This document shows positions 18,072-25,746 of a stretch of 64,000 bases of DNA, in pieces (the first letter of the stretch is position 1; every line of letters starts with the position of its first letter). Source of the stretch: Rheinheimera sp. SA_1 (GTDB taxonomy: Bacteria > Pseudomonadota > Gammaproteobacteria > Enterobacterales > Alteromonadaceae); the NCBI RefSeq assembly GCF_001669775.1, contig NZ_LXWK01000021.1, positions 1 to 64,000 on the forward strand, in the 5' to 3' direction. The notes below the pieces were generated by a model. That model did not search any database. It saw nothing but the letters and a program-made list of their open reading frames with translations, and was not told the DNA's origin. The position numbers and the translations under genes are program-made.

Positions 18072-19148
18072 TTATGCGAGTGCCGGATAGTCGGTATAAC
18101 CTTCGGCGCCTGCGGCGTAAAACAGCTCTTTGCGCGGCGCATTTAATGCTGCGTCTAGTTCCAACCGGCGTGGTAAATCCGGATTCGCGATAAAGGGCAC
18201 ACCAAACGCGACTGCATCAGCTTTGCCTTCGGCCAGCCATTGGTTGGCCTGCGCTTTGCTGAACTGCTCGTTGGCAATGACGACGCCACCAAATTGTTGT
18301 TTCAGCATCGGCGTTAAGCTGTTATCCGCCGCATGTTCGCGGGTTGAAATAAAGGCAATCTTACGCGCACCAAGCTCACGGGCAACATATCCAAAAGTCT
18401 CAGCAGGATTGCTGTCGCCCATATCATGCGCGTCCATTCTTGGCGCCAAATGCACCGCCACCCGATCTTTGCCCCAAACTTCAATACAGGCGTCTGTTAC
18501 TTCCAGCATTAAGCGAGCGCGATTTTCCAGTGAACCACCATAGTTGTCGGTGCGTTGATTGGTGCTGTCTTGCAGGAACTGGTCAAGCAAATATCCGTTA
18601 GCACCGTGCACGTGCACACCGTCAAAACCGGCAGCTTTGGCATTGATAGCACCTTGACGGTAGGCGTCAACCACCTGCTGAATTTCGGCAAGGGTCAAAG
18701 CCCGTGGTGTTTCAAAATCTTTCATTGGCCGCATTAAACTGACATGGCCTGCAGGTTTCACCGCACTTGGTGCCACCGGCTGTGCGCCATCTAAATAAAA
18801 CGGGTCAGACACCCGGCCGACATGCCACAGTTGCAGGAAAATCAATCCACCTTGCTGATGCACCGCTTCGGTCACGCCTTTCCAGCCAGCGACTTGTTCG
18901 TCCGACCAAATACCTGGTGTATCCGGGTAACCAACACCCATCGGCGTCACTGAGGTGGCTTCAGTTAGGATCAGCCCGGCAGTGGCGCGCTGGCGATAAT
19001 AGTCAGCCATCAGTGCATTCGGCACCCGGCCAGCACTGGCGCGACAACGGGTTAACGGCGCCATGATAATGCGGTTTTTTGCGGTTAAATCGCCCAGTTG
19101 AATGGGATCAAACAAATTGACTGTATTCATCATTTCAGTGCTCAACAT
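18072..19148 (-). CDS. Old Yellow Enzyme family NADH:flavin oxidoreductase (NemA-like)
   Basis: 358 residues, or about 352 if the ATG at 19130 is used (MNTVNLFDPI); neither has a strong ribosome site. Full-length TIM-barrel ene-reductase: N-terminal NRIIMAPLTRCRA, FLQLWHVGR, GAINAKAAGFDGVHVHGANGYLLDQFLQD with the substrate-binding H-x-x-N pair (HGAN), YGGSLENRARL, and the C-terminal FMN phosphate-binding region VAFGVPFIANPDLPRRL. It reduces activated C=C bonds, quinones or nitro-compounds with NAD(P)H and FMN in the cytoplasm. Gene 2 of an operon with an ArsR regulator 18 bases upstream, so it is probably induced by an electrophile or metalloid sensed by that regulator. Close to NemA; not proven orthologous. 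Confidence 0.9.
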   Translation of the reverse strand: MLSTEMMNTVNLFDPIQLGDLTAKNRIIMAPLTRCRASAGRVPNALMADYYRQRATAGLILTEATSVTPMGVGYPDTPGIWSDEQVAGWKGVTEAVHQQGGLIFLQLWHVGRVSDPFYLDGAQPVAPSAVKPAGHVSLMRPMKDFETPRALTLAEIQQVVDAYRQGAINAKAAGFDGVHVHGANGYLLDQFLQDSTNQRTDNYGGSLENRARLMLEVTDACIEVWGKDRVAVHLAPRMDAHDMGDSNPAETFGYVARELGARKIAFISTREHAADNSLTPMLKQQFGGVVIANEQFSKAQANQWLAEGKADAVAFGVPFIANPDLPRRLELDAALNAPRKELFYAAGAEGYTDYPALA

Positions 19149-19166
19149 TAGGTGGTTTAAACCCGG

Positions 19167-19472
19167 CTAAAGTTGCTGCTGCATTTGCTCTAAAAACGCT
19201 TGCACCGCAGCTTCATTGCGGGAGAAAAAATTCCATTGCCCGACTTTTTTGCTGCTGATAAAACCAGCGCGTTGCAAAATCGCCAGATGGTTCGAAACGG
19301 TGGACTGTGACAGCCCGGTTTTTTGATCAATTTTGCCGGCACAGACGCCAAACGACAGCGGGTGTTCCTGATCGGCAAAATACAGGTCCGGCTGTTTCAG
19401 CCAGTTCAGGATGTCGCGCCTTATTGGGTGCGACAGCGCTTTAATCATTTCGTCCAGTTCGTTATTACTCAT
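19167..19472 (-). CDS. ArsR family winged-helix transcriptional regulator
   Basis: 101 residues. The winged-helix core is typical: IKALSHPIRRDILNWL, then QKTGLSQSTVSNHLAILQRAGFI, then KVGQWNFFSRN. There is one cysteine (Cys44, FGVCAGK) just before the recognition helix and no CxC metal-binding pair, so it is unlikely to bind arsenite or Cd in the classical way; a redox or electrophile switch on Cys44 is possible. It is first in the operon with the Old Yellow Enzyme and lies behind two perfect palindromes that are likely its operators. Confidence 0.9.
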   Translation of the reverse strand: MSNNELDEMIKALSHPIRRDILNWLKQPDLYFADQEHPLSFGVCAGKIDQKTGLSQSTVSNHLAILQRAGFISSKKVGQWNFFSRNEAAVQAFLEQMQQQL

Positions 19473-19485
19473 CGGTTATCTACTC

Positions 19486-19501
19486 AGTTTGGGCCCAAAC
19501 T
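19486..19501. promoter_or_regulatory. Perfect 16-bp palindrome (ArsR operator candidate 1)
   Basis: AGTTTGGGCCCAAACT reads identically on both strands and lies 14 bases upstream of the ArsR start codon, where a repressor could block transcription or translation initiation. Inferred from symmetry and position. Confidence 0.5.
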
Positions 19502-19535
19502 CAATATATCCTTACATCGCGATTAATCGAAATAT

Positions 19536-19555
19536 ATATCGTTAATTAACGATAT
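19536..19555. promoter_or_regulatory. Perfect 20-bp palindrome (ArsR operator candidate 2)
   Basis: ATATCGTTAATTAACGATAT is a perfect dyad about 65 bases upstream of the ArsR start. A related 10-base dyad CGATTAATCG sits at 19520-19529, and AT-rich -10-like sequence surrounds it. ArsR dimers usually bind imperfect 12-2-12 dyads at the promoter, so autoregulation is likely. The remaining 220 bases to the lipocalin gene show no other feature. Confidence 0.55.
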
Positions 19556-19774
19556 TCAAGGGCTATTTTAGTTAAATTCCTAAATTGCTGTTTTTACGAG
19601 CAATAAAGTTAAAGGACACTTTGCTCTACCGTTGGTGATGCCGCAACAAAACACAGGTTTAATCATTCATGCAGCGCATACTGTTCCACACCTACGGCAT
19701 TGTACTTTTATCCAGAATGATACAAAAGTCTGCCGCCACCGTATGTGCACTAACCAACCTCAGCGGAGTTTCGA

Positions 19775-20332
19775 ATGAAAAAATGGCTATTGGCAGTTAT
19801 CTGCAGTGGTGTACTTGCCGCTTGTACTGGCGTGCCTGAAGGCGTGACCGTTGTTAAGCCCTTTGATTTACCTTCTTATCTGGGCACCTGGCATGAAGTG
19901 GCCAGATTGGATCACCGTTTTGAACGCGGTTTAACCCAGGTCAGCGCCGAATACAGTCTGAATGCGGACGGTACGGTCAAGGTGCTCAATCGTGGTTACT
20001 CGGAAGCAGAAAGCGAGTGGCAAGAAGCAGAAGGGGTGGCGAAATTTGTCGATACGCCGGATCAAGGACGACTAAAAGTGTCGTTTTTCGGACCTTTTTA
20101 CGGTGCCTACAACATTGTTAAATTAACGCCGGACTACAGCATGGCGTTGGTGGTGGGGCCGGATTTAAGTTATGGCTGGTTATTAGCCCGAAGTAAAACG
20201 CCTAACGCTGTGCAATGTCAGCAGTTTTATCAGGCGGCTGAAGAGCTAGGCATTGCCAGTAAAGATTGGATCCAGTTGATTTCTTGTCAAGACGAGGCTT
20301 CGTCGGGTGGCAAGTCAACGACAACTTCTTAG
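19775..20332 (+). CDS. blc: Outer-membrane lipocalin Blc
   Basis: 185 residues. A lipoprotein signal peptide ends in the lipobox LAAC (Cys16), so the protein is probably acylated and outer-membrane anchored. The lipocalin fold shows the first conserved motif YLGTWHEVARLDHRFERGL (G-x-W), the central FFGPFYGAYNIV and the C-terminal WLLARS element, as in E. coli Blc. It should bind fatty acids or lysophospholipids, with a proposed role in membrane lipid storage or repair. The final 15 residues (SSGGKSTTTS tail) are unstructured. Monocistronic; convergent with the HAD gene. Confidence 0.9.
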   Translation: MKKWLLAVICSGVLAACTGVPEGVTVVKPFDLPSYLGTWHEVARLDHRFERGLTQVSAEYSLNADGTVKVLNRGYSEAESEWQEAEGVAKFVDTPDQGRLKVSFFGPFYGAYNIVKLTPDYSMALVVGPDLSYGWLLARSKTPNAVQCQQFYQAAEELGIASKDWIQLISCQDEASSGGKSTTTS

Positions 20333-20364
20333 GCCATATCTCGCGCTGATGGGCAAAATAAATC

Positions 20365-21054
20365 TCAGCGCACTGAAACTCCGTGTAATAGCGCGGGTAA
20401 TTCAAACAACGAGGCTATTTGATAGGTCGGTGAAATGCCGGCGGGTAGTGGCTGTGCTGTGGTATTCAGCCAGCAGCTGTGGATTCCGGCGTTTTGGGCA
20501 CCAAGGACATCTGAATGCGGATTATCGCCGACCATCAGGATCCGGGATTTATCCGGTTCACCAAGATGGCGAAAGGCATGCAGGAAGATTTTCGGATCCG
20601 GTTTGGCGACGCCGACTTGTTCGGAAATCACCATCGGATCAAATAAATCAGCGACCCCACAATGTTCCAGTCTGGCTTGTTGCATCGCAGTAAAACCATT
20701 GGTGATAATACCAAGCCGGGCTTTGCCTTTGAGAAAATCCAATAATTCGCGGGCGCCCGGTAGCAAAGTGCAGATCGTCGCCATGGTCTGGAGGAAGTCA
20801 TTGTTCAGCTGTAAAGCGCTAATGTTAAGTGTCGCAGCATAAGGCTCAAACCGGCGCTGTTGCAAATCGGTGGCGCTGATCTGTCCATCCTGATATTGCT
20901 GCCACAGCGGCATATTGACTCGTTGATAACGCTGAAATTCATCCTGATCAAAGGGCAGCTGATAACGGCCGAACATCTGTTGTAAGCCACTAAAAGCGTC
21001 AAAATGAAATAAGGTGTCATCGGCATCAAACAAAATGTGGTCGTACTTCAGCAT
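20365..21054 (-). CDS. yjjG: HAD superfamily nucleotidase YjjG
   Basis: About 229 residues. Start at ATG 21054 (MLKYDHILFDADDTLFHFD) with GGAG five bases upstream. HAD motifs: I DADDT (nucleophile and acid/base Asp), II ITNG, III Lys in VGVAKPDPKIF, and IV GDNPHSD. Length and sequence match E. coli YjjG (225 aa), a pyrimidine/purine nucleoside 5'-monophosphate phosphatase that also removes non-canonical nucleotides in house-cleaning. Cytoplasmic. Monocistronic; convergent with blc and divergent from arfA. Confidence 0.88.
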   Translation of the reverse strand: MLKYDHILFDADDTLFHFDAFSGLQQMFGRYQLPFDQDEFQRYQRVNMPLWQQYQDGQISATDLQQRRFEPYAATLNISALQLNNDFLQTMATICTLLPGARELLDFLKGKARLGIITNGFTAMQQARLEHCGVADLFDPMVISEQVGVAKPDPKIFLHAFRHLGEPDKSRILMVGDNPHSDVLGAQNAGIHSCWLNTTAQPLPAGISPTYQIASLFELPALLHGVSVR

Positions 21055-21191
21055 GGGTTCTCCGGTGTCTACAAAAGCTGATCCGAAAGCAAACAGGATC
21101 ATCACGGCATTATGTCAGAAAGGTCTTGCCGATGGTCTTGAGATGGGGTCAGAAGTTGCTACAATGCGCTGAGTTTTTAATGGAGGAAACG

Positions 21192-21416
21192 ATGAAGAAA
21201 AGTATACCTAAAGCGCAACAGGGTACTGTTGAGCATGGGCGTGGCACCATTTGCCACAATGCATTAGAAGCCTTAGTCACCAGTGTGCTGTTTCGAAGCA
21301 AGGTGGAAAAACCGAAAAAAGGCAAAGGCGCTTATAGCCGTAAACAAAACCGTCAGGGGCACTTACAGGGTGCCCCTGATGCATTTTGGGCCTTTGGAAT
21401 TTTTAACGCAGTCTGA
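21192..21416 (+). CDS. arfA: Alternative ribosome-rescue factor ArfA
   Basis: 74 residues from ATG 21192, placed behind GGAGG at 21182-21186. The core GRGTICHNALEALVTSVLFRS followed by a run of Lys residues (VEKPKKGKGAYSRK) matches ArfA, which enters a stalled ribosome, binds the empty mRNA channel with its basic tail and recruits RF2 to free the peptide. A perfect nine-base hairpin (21354-21378) lies inside the frame; the last 13-19 residues (GAPDAFWAFGIF) are hydrophobic, like the degradation tag of E. coli full-length ArfA. The active form would therefore come from a message truncated at about codon 54, so ArfA accumulates only when the tmRNA system fails. Confidence 0.92.
   Translation: MKKSIPKAQQGTVEHGRGTICHNALEALVTSVLFRSKVEKPKKGKGAYSRKQNRQGHLQGAPDAFWAFGIFNAV
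21354..21378 (+). promoter_or_regulatory. In-frame hairpin that truncates arfA mRNA
   Basis: CAGGGGCAC / GTGCCCCTG perfect stem with a seven-base loop inside the arfA coding region, followed closely by ATTTT. In E. coli the equivalent stem is cut by RNase III or acts as a terminator, giving a stop-less message whose product is active only when tmRNA is absent. The layout here is the same. Confidence 0.75.
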
Positions 21417-21474
21417 AATTCCCGATTTTATGGTAGTGTGAATCAACCACCATTCGATAGAAGGTTTGAATCGC

Positions 21475-21825
21475 ATGTCTTTACCTGACCAAATAAATTA
21501 CCTCGAACTGCCAAGCCTGGATCCACAAGCCAGTAAAGACTTTTTCAACGCCCTGTTTGGCTGGCGGTTTGAAGATTATGGCCCGGACTATATCGCGTTT
21601 TTTGGTGCCGGTATCGATGGTGGTTTTTACCGCTCGAACATCGTGGCCACGCCAGCACAAGGCGGCAGTCTGGTGGTGTTAAAAAGTGCCAATCTGGCAC
21701 AAAGTCTGGCTGAAGTGACGGCGATAGGGGCGACCATCGTCAAACCCATTTTCAGTTTTCCTGGAGGCCATCGTTTTGAATTTCTGGAGCCAGGCGGCAA
21801 TCAACTGGCGATTTGGGCAGAGTAA
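21475..21825 (+). CDS. VOC (glyoxalase/bleomycin-resistance fold) protein
   Basis: 116 residues from ATG 21475 (AGAAGG ten bases upstream); a TTG three codons earlier is possible. A single VOC module: INYLELPSLDPQASKDFFNALFGWRFE at the N-terminus and FPGGHRFEFLEPGGNQLAIWAE at the C-terminus, with a conserved glutamate (FEFLEPGG) of the kind that binds metal in this fold. It is about half the size of two-module enzymes, so it probably acts as a dimer. Substrate unknown. It is followed three bases later by the PhzF-like gene, so they are co-transcribed. Confidence 0.8.
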   Translation: MSLPDQINYLELPSLDPQASKDFFNALFGWRFEDYGPDYIAFFGAGIDGGFYRSNIVATPAQGGSLVVLKSANLAQSLAEVTAIGATIVKPIFSFPGGHRFEFLEPGGNQLAIWAE

Positions 21826-21828
21826 CCC

Positions 21829-22671
21829 ATGGCAGTTTCTTCAGGCCAAAGGTCGAAGGTACAGTTGCAACTGGTGCGGGCTTTTACCGATCAGCCGCAA
21901 GGTGGCAATCCGGCGGGGGTGATTTGCTTTGCACAGTTCCCATCGCCAGCACAATTGCAACAGCTTGCGCTGCAAAGCGCACAGCCGGTGACGGCCATGC
22001 TGGCGCCAGCAGATGGCGGTTATCAAATCCGCTGGTTTACCCCACAGCAGGAAATTAATCTTTGTGGTCATGGCACTTTGGCCGCCGCCGCGGTGCTGTT
22101 TGCGCGTTTTCCTGAAATGTCACAAGTAGAGTTTTTCAGTCAGCATGGTGACATCTCAGTACGCAAGGATGCTGCAGGCTATAGCCTGTGTTTACCGTTG
22201 TTTGTGTTGTCAGCCGTTGTTGTGGATGAATTGCCGGTTGCAATCACCCAAGGTCAGACGGTAGCGGCGGCCAGCGGTCGTGATCTCATTCTGCAGTTAG
22301 CGTCAAAACAGCAGGTGTTTGATTATCAACCTGATTTTTCTGCAATCCGCCAGTTACCCTGGCATGCGCTGCTGGTGACTGCGTTTGACGACACGGCCAC
22401 CAATCCTTGTTATGTGCTGCGTTATTTTGCACCATCCATTGGTATCGACGAAGATCCAGCGACTGGTTCAGCGCATTGTTCATTGTTGCCATATTGGCAG
22501 GCAAAATATCCAAAGTTGCCGGGGCAGTGGCAGGCGCAACAATGTTCAGCCGAGGGCGGCGAATTTAAGGTGCGCCGGATGGGTGATCAACTGGAGCTGA
22601 CCAGTCAGGCGGTGCTTGTTTCTGCAACGTGGCTGGTTGCAGCGTCGCTGGAAATCCCTAGAGCGTGTTGA
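21829..22671 (+). CDS. PhzF-like isomerase-family protein, catalytic Glu apparently absent
   Basis: 280 residues with the PhzF two-lobe (diaminopimelate-epimerase-like) fold: GGNPAGV at 25-31, NLCGHGTLAAA around 78-87, and EDPATGSA near 211. In studied PhzF proteins the segment SE(S/T)xF supplies the catalytic Glu. Here the aligned segment is PVTAM (residues 53-57), with Val54 at the Glu position, so the normal isomerase chemistry is doubtful. The last three codons and the stop codon (TGA 22669-22671) lie inside the left terminal repeat of a MITE-like element, which may have changed the C-terminus. Co-transcribed with the VOC gene. Substrate unknown; not evidence of phenazine synthesis. Confidence 0.78.
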   Translation: MAVSSGQRSKVQLQLVRAFTDQPQGGNPAGVICFAQFPSPAQLQQLALQSAQPVTAMLAPADGGYQIRWFTPQQEINLCGHGTLAAAAVLFARFPEMSQVEFFSQHGDISVRKDAAGYSLCLPLFVLSAVVVDELPVAITQGQTVAAASGRDLILQLASKQQVFDYQPDFSAIRQLPWHALLVTAFDDTATNPCYVLRYFAPSIGIDEDPATGSAHCSLLPYWQAKYPKLPGQWQAQQCSAEGGEFKVRRMGDQLELTSQAVLVSATWLVAASLEIPRAC

Positions 22672-22887
22672 CCATTGGTGGATAGTTTTGCAGCAGTTTG
22701 GCTGGATTTTATGCAAGGCATCGCCCGCGATGTGTAGTTGTTCTACATGAGCGGGCGATAACGCCGCAGAAAGGTCAGCCAAGCGCTGCCCGAAGGGTTC
22801 AACCGGGAGCCGCGTACATCGCGGTGCCTGTGGTGGACAGGCGGCTCTCGGTTGAACAAAATTCATACACCAAAGGTCAACACGCTT
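22661..22887. mobile_element. 227-bp MITE-like element with TA target duplication
   Basis: Terminal inverted repeats of 20 bases, GAGCGTGTTGACCATTGGTG at 22661-22680 and the complement of 22868-22887 (AAGCGTGTTGACCTTTGGTG), match at 18 of 20 positions and are bounded by TA on each side (22659-22660, 22888-22889). That is the target signature of IS630/Tc1-mariner transposition. Inside are two further dyads: ATCGCCCGC/GCGGGCGAT (22720-22728/22751-22759) and a 17-base pair at 22797-22813/22841-22857 with one mismatch. No open frame codes for a transposase, so it is a non-autonomous element. Confidence 0.7.
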
Positions 22888-22977
22888 TAGCTAACCAGTT
22901 AAAACCGGCCTTTACTTGCTCAAACCGGCGCCTCGCCTTAAACTTTGGCCACTTTTTCCCGCACAGGTGCCCCGACA

Positions 22978-23757
22978 GTGACTGACGCTGCTTCGTTATT
23001 TCGTTTAAACAAATTTATCAGTGACACCGGATTTTGTTCGCGGCGTGAAGCCGACAAGCTGATTGAGTCGGGCCAGGTCAAAGTGAATGGCCAAGTGGCG
23101 CTGGTCGGCACCAAAGTTTCAGCAGACGACAACGTCGAAGTCGCTGGCAAACCACTGAAAAACAAACCACGCCGGGTTTATCTGGCGTATCACAAACCGG
23201 TAGGCATCACTTGTACTACTGAGCTGCAGATCAAAGGCAATATTGTTGATGCGGTGAAATATCCGGAGCGGATTTTTCCGATTGGCCGCTTGGATAAAGA
23301 ATCCGAAGGACTGATTTTCCTGACCAACGACGGTGATATCGTCAATAAAATCCTGCGTGCCGGCAATGCTCACGACAAAGAATATGTAGTGACGGTCGAC
23401 AAGCCAATTCACGATGGTTTTATCAAAAAAATGGCCGCTGGCGTGCCAATTCTGGAGACGGTGACTCTGCCATGTCAAGTCACGCAAAAGTCCCGTCATA
23501 CCTTTAATATCGTGTTGCGGCAGGGGCTGAACCGGCAAATTCGCCGGATGACCGAATTCCTCGGCTTTAATGTCACCAAGCTAAAACGGGTGCGGATCAT
23601 GAATGTGCGGCTGGCGGGCTTAAATGTCGGGCAGTGGCGTGAGCTGACGGTTGAGGAAATGACCGCCTTAGAAACCATGTTGCTGACCTCCAGTAAAACC
23701 GAAGAAGCATCAAAGTTAACGGGTGCTTTGTTCACGCAATTGCCAGATGAAGACTGA
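22978..23757 (+). CDS. rluF: 23S rRNA pseudouridine synthase RluF
   Basis: About 259 residues. I place the start at GTG 22978, with AGG ten bases upstream; a TTG at 22945 in the same frame lacks a ribosome site. An S4 RNA-binding domain (FRLNKFISDTGFCSRREADKLIESG) is followed by the RsuA/RluB/F catalytic domain with the active-site Asp in FPIGRLDKESEGL, then GLNRQIRRM and KLKRVRIMNV. The sequence tracks E. coli RluF closely; that enzyme isomerises U2604 in 23S rRNA and U35 in tRNA-Tyr. It lies just right of the MITE-like element, so its promoter may lie in or past that element. Its stop overlaps the thpR start. Confidence 0.88.
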   Translation: MTDAASLFRLNKFISDTGFCSRREADKLIESGQVKVNGQVALVGTKVSADDNVEVAGKPLKNKPRRVYLAYHKPVGITCTTELQIKGNIVDAVKYPERIFPIGRLDKESEGLIFLTNDGDIVNKILRAGNAHDKEYVVTVDKPIHDGFIKKMAAGVPILETVTLPCQVTQKSRHTFNIVLRQGLNRQIRRMTEFLGFNVTKLKRVRIMNVRLAGLNVGQWRELTVEEMTALETMLLTSSKTEEASKLTGALFTQLPDED

Positions 23758-24319
23758 GTCAGGCGCGACAACTAAAAACCTGGATTGGACAGGCGAACGG
23801 CGGTTGTTTTTAGGTGTGCGGCCTGACGCCGCCAATGCAAGGCTGCTGGCAGATATATTGCCGTTGATCCCGACGCCAGCAAAACCTATTGCTGCAGCCA
23901 ACTTGCATCTGACTTTATTGTTTCTCGGGCAAGGCACTGCCTTCCAGGCCCGCCAATTGACCGATGCTTTAGCTGCATTACCGTTACCGGCTTTTTCGGT
24001 GCTGTTGGATGAATGGCAGGTGTGGCCGGGGCCGGCGGTATTGTGTCTGGCAGGTGACGTGGTCGACCTGGCTTTGGCTGAGCTGTATCAGCAGCTACTG
24101 CAAGTGGCGAGCACCAATGGTTTTACACCACCGCAGCATGACCTGAAACCGCATATCACTCTGGCACGGCATAGCAAAACCATGCCTGAACTACCGCCGT
24201 TGCAAATACGGTTACAAGCCAAGACAATAGTGTTGTTTCACAGTGAATCAACGCCACAAGGGGTATGTTACCGCCCGCTGTGGCAACGAGACCTGGATGA
24301 TACTTCATCAACGAATTGA
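23747..24319 (+). CDS. thpR: RNA 2',3'-cyclic phosphodiesterase ThpR (LigT)
   Basis: About 190 residues from ATG 23747, overlapping the rluF end by 11 bases; the frame extends eight codons further upstream. Two H-x-T/S-x motifs are present, HLTLLFLG in the N-terminal lobe and HITLARH in the C-terminal lobe. They form the 2H phosphoesterase active site that hydrolyses 2',3'-cyclic phosphate to 2'-phosphate on RNA ends. Length matches the bacterial family. The overlap means translational coupling with rluF. Confidence 0.85.
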   Translation: MKTESGATTKNLDWTGERRLFLGVRPDAANARLLADILPLIPTPAKPIAAANLHLTLLFLGQGTAFQARQLTDALAALPLPAFSVLLDEWQVWPGPAVLCLAGDVVDLALAELYQQLLQVASTNGFTPPQHDLKPHITLARHSKTMPELPPLQIRLQAKTIVLFHSESTPQGVCYRPLWQRDLDDTSSTN

Positions 24320-24406
24320 TTTTAATTGAATCTTTCAACTTTACTTAGCAACCTTTCTTCGCAAATGCTAAAACGACTGCCAAAGCTGATGCTCCATTAT
24401 CGCCTT

Positions 24407-25477
24407 TTAAGGCAGCAGATAACTCAAATGCTGATGAAAGCGCACGGTTAAATCCTGCTTTTCTGGTTGTAACCCAAGTTGCTGCGCCAATGCATGCAGG
24501 CTTTGTTCAACCTGATTCATAAAACGGCCATAACCAAATTCGGTGTTGTCATCCTGACCAGCAATCAGCAACAGGTGGGCGGTATCGACCAGTTGATCGG
24601 CCTGCCATTGGCTGATCAATTGCGTTTGCGGCGAACTGGTGTCAAAACTCAGCATGGTCAGTTCCGGACTTTGTTTTGGTTTATCGAGCTGGCGATTGCG
24701 AACCAAAGGTGTTGAGCCATCAGCGATAAATGCCAGTCTGGTCAGATGCTGGGCTTCGGCACAACCGACAAATTGTTGCTCAAGGTTTTGATAGAGGTTG
24801 GCATAACCAGTTGTAGCTTCGGCTAATAACCGCTGCTTCAGTTCGCGGCACAGCGGTAAACTAACAGCTGCATAGCTCATGGTGTGATGATCAACCGGAA
24901 CTGCGGTGCCACGGGCAAGATAACGTGCTGGTAGTGAACGCAATTTGTAGCCGAAGCTACTGTCACAACCCTTAGCACGGGCAAATAAATCGTAGGACAA
25001 ATGCTGATGGTCGCGAATTTTAACCGGAATATCAGTAAGCGGTAATAGCGCCTTAAAATCCAATATCACCTGACGTACTCTTTGATGAAATTCGGCGGCT
25101 TTATTGCGTATTTCAGCACCGGTGGCCAAGCATAACAAACTGATCTTACGTGCCCGGTAATGGCTGGCGGACCAACAATGTTGGGCTTCGTGGTAGGCCG
25201 GATTGTAGAAAAACAGCATCTGATCTGCTGTCTGAAAGCAGAATGCTTCGGTGTGAAAGCGCACCACCGGCATTTTGTCGTTGGCAATAAAATGCACATT
25301 GGTTAGTCCGGCGGCATCAGCGAGCTTAAAAAATTGTAGGCTGAGTTGCCGGTAACAGCTGGTTTCATCGGGATAACAGGCAAAAAATGCCTGACTAAGC
25401 TGAAATTCAGCCAGCATATACTGGCTGTCTTTGGCGGTGTCCGGAATATAAACTTTATGCTGAGTGCTGAAGGCCAT
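24407..25477 (-). CDS. Internally duplicated protein of unknown function
   Basis: About 356 residues from ATG 25477 (AAGGA six bases upstream). No known domain recognised. The protein is two similar halves (about residues 20-165 and 200-357). In each, a helical lead-in is followed by LTxxxFIAx (LTNVHFIAND / LTRLAFIADG), then a P-x-V-R strand, an ISLLCLATG / AHLLLIAGQ strand, a helix, and the closing (V)R-x-x-x-HLSY motif (DHQHLSYDL / FHQHLSYLL). Such duplication suggests a pseudo-dimeric fold. No signal peptide or membrane helix. Monocistronic, divergent from a small hypothetical gene. Confidence 0.75.
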   Translation of the reverse strand: MAFSTQHKVYIPDTAKDSQYMLAEFQLSQAFFACYPDETSCYRQLSLQFFKLADAAGLTNVHFIANDKMPVVRFHTEAFCFQTADQMLFFYNPAYHEAQHCWSASHYRARKISLLCLATGAEIRNKAAEFHQRVRQVILDFKALLPLTDIPVKIRDHQHLSYDLFARAKGCDSSFGYKLRSLPARYLARGTAVPVDHHTMSYAAVSLPLCRELKQRLLAEATTGYANLYQNLEQQFVGCAEAQHLTRLAFIADGSTPLVRNRQLDKPKQSPELTMLSFDTSSPQTQLISQWQADQLVDTAHLLLIAGQDDNTEFGYGRFMNQVEQSLHALAQQLGLQPEKQDLTVRFHQHLSYLLP

Positions 25478-25503
25478 CACGGTTCCTTAATCAAGCTGAT
25501 AAC

Positions 25504-25523
25504 GTCCACTATTCTAAGTGGAC
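25504..25523. promoter_or_regulatory. Small dyad upstream of the duplicated-protein gene
   Basis: GTCCACT-N6-AGTGGAC is a perfect seven-base inverted repeat about 27 bases upstream of the start codon of the minus-strand gene ending at 25477. It is a possible operator or hairpin in the leader. Otherwise the 25478-25746 region shows nothing clear. Confidence 0.3.
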
Positions 25524-25746
25524 TGTCAGAACCGGACTTTGTTCCAGCGCAAGTTTTTGGCCGTCTTTGAGCATTGGAATTGTTTTGCCGCGGGGCGGAC
25601 ATGTGCAATATTACGGTTTAAAAGAATCAAAATCTGCTGTAAAACATTAAGTTACCTTGAGTTGCGTCTGCTTTGCAGCACCAGCTTTGATGTCAGAAGC
25701 GTGGTAGCTGCGGTTCAGATGCCGACAATCCGCCATAACAGGAGCG

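Noticed and set aside
21829-22671. Reading the PhzF-like gene as evidence of phenazine biosynthesis
   Set aside because: The superfamily is wide, the catalytic Glu seems absent and no other phz genes are present.
22661-22887. The dyad-rich element as an attenuator or structured RNA of rluF
   Set aside because: The outer 20-base repeats and flanking TA pairs fit a transposable element better; a regulatory role would be secondary.
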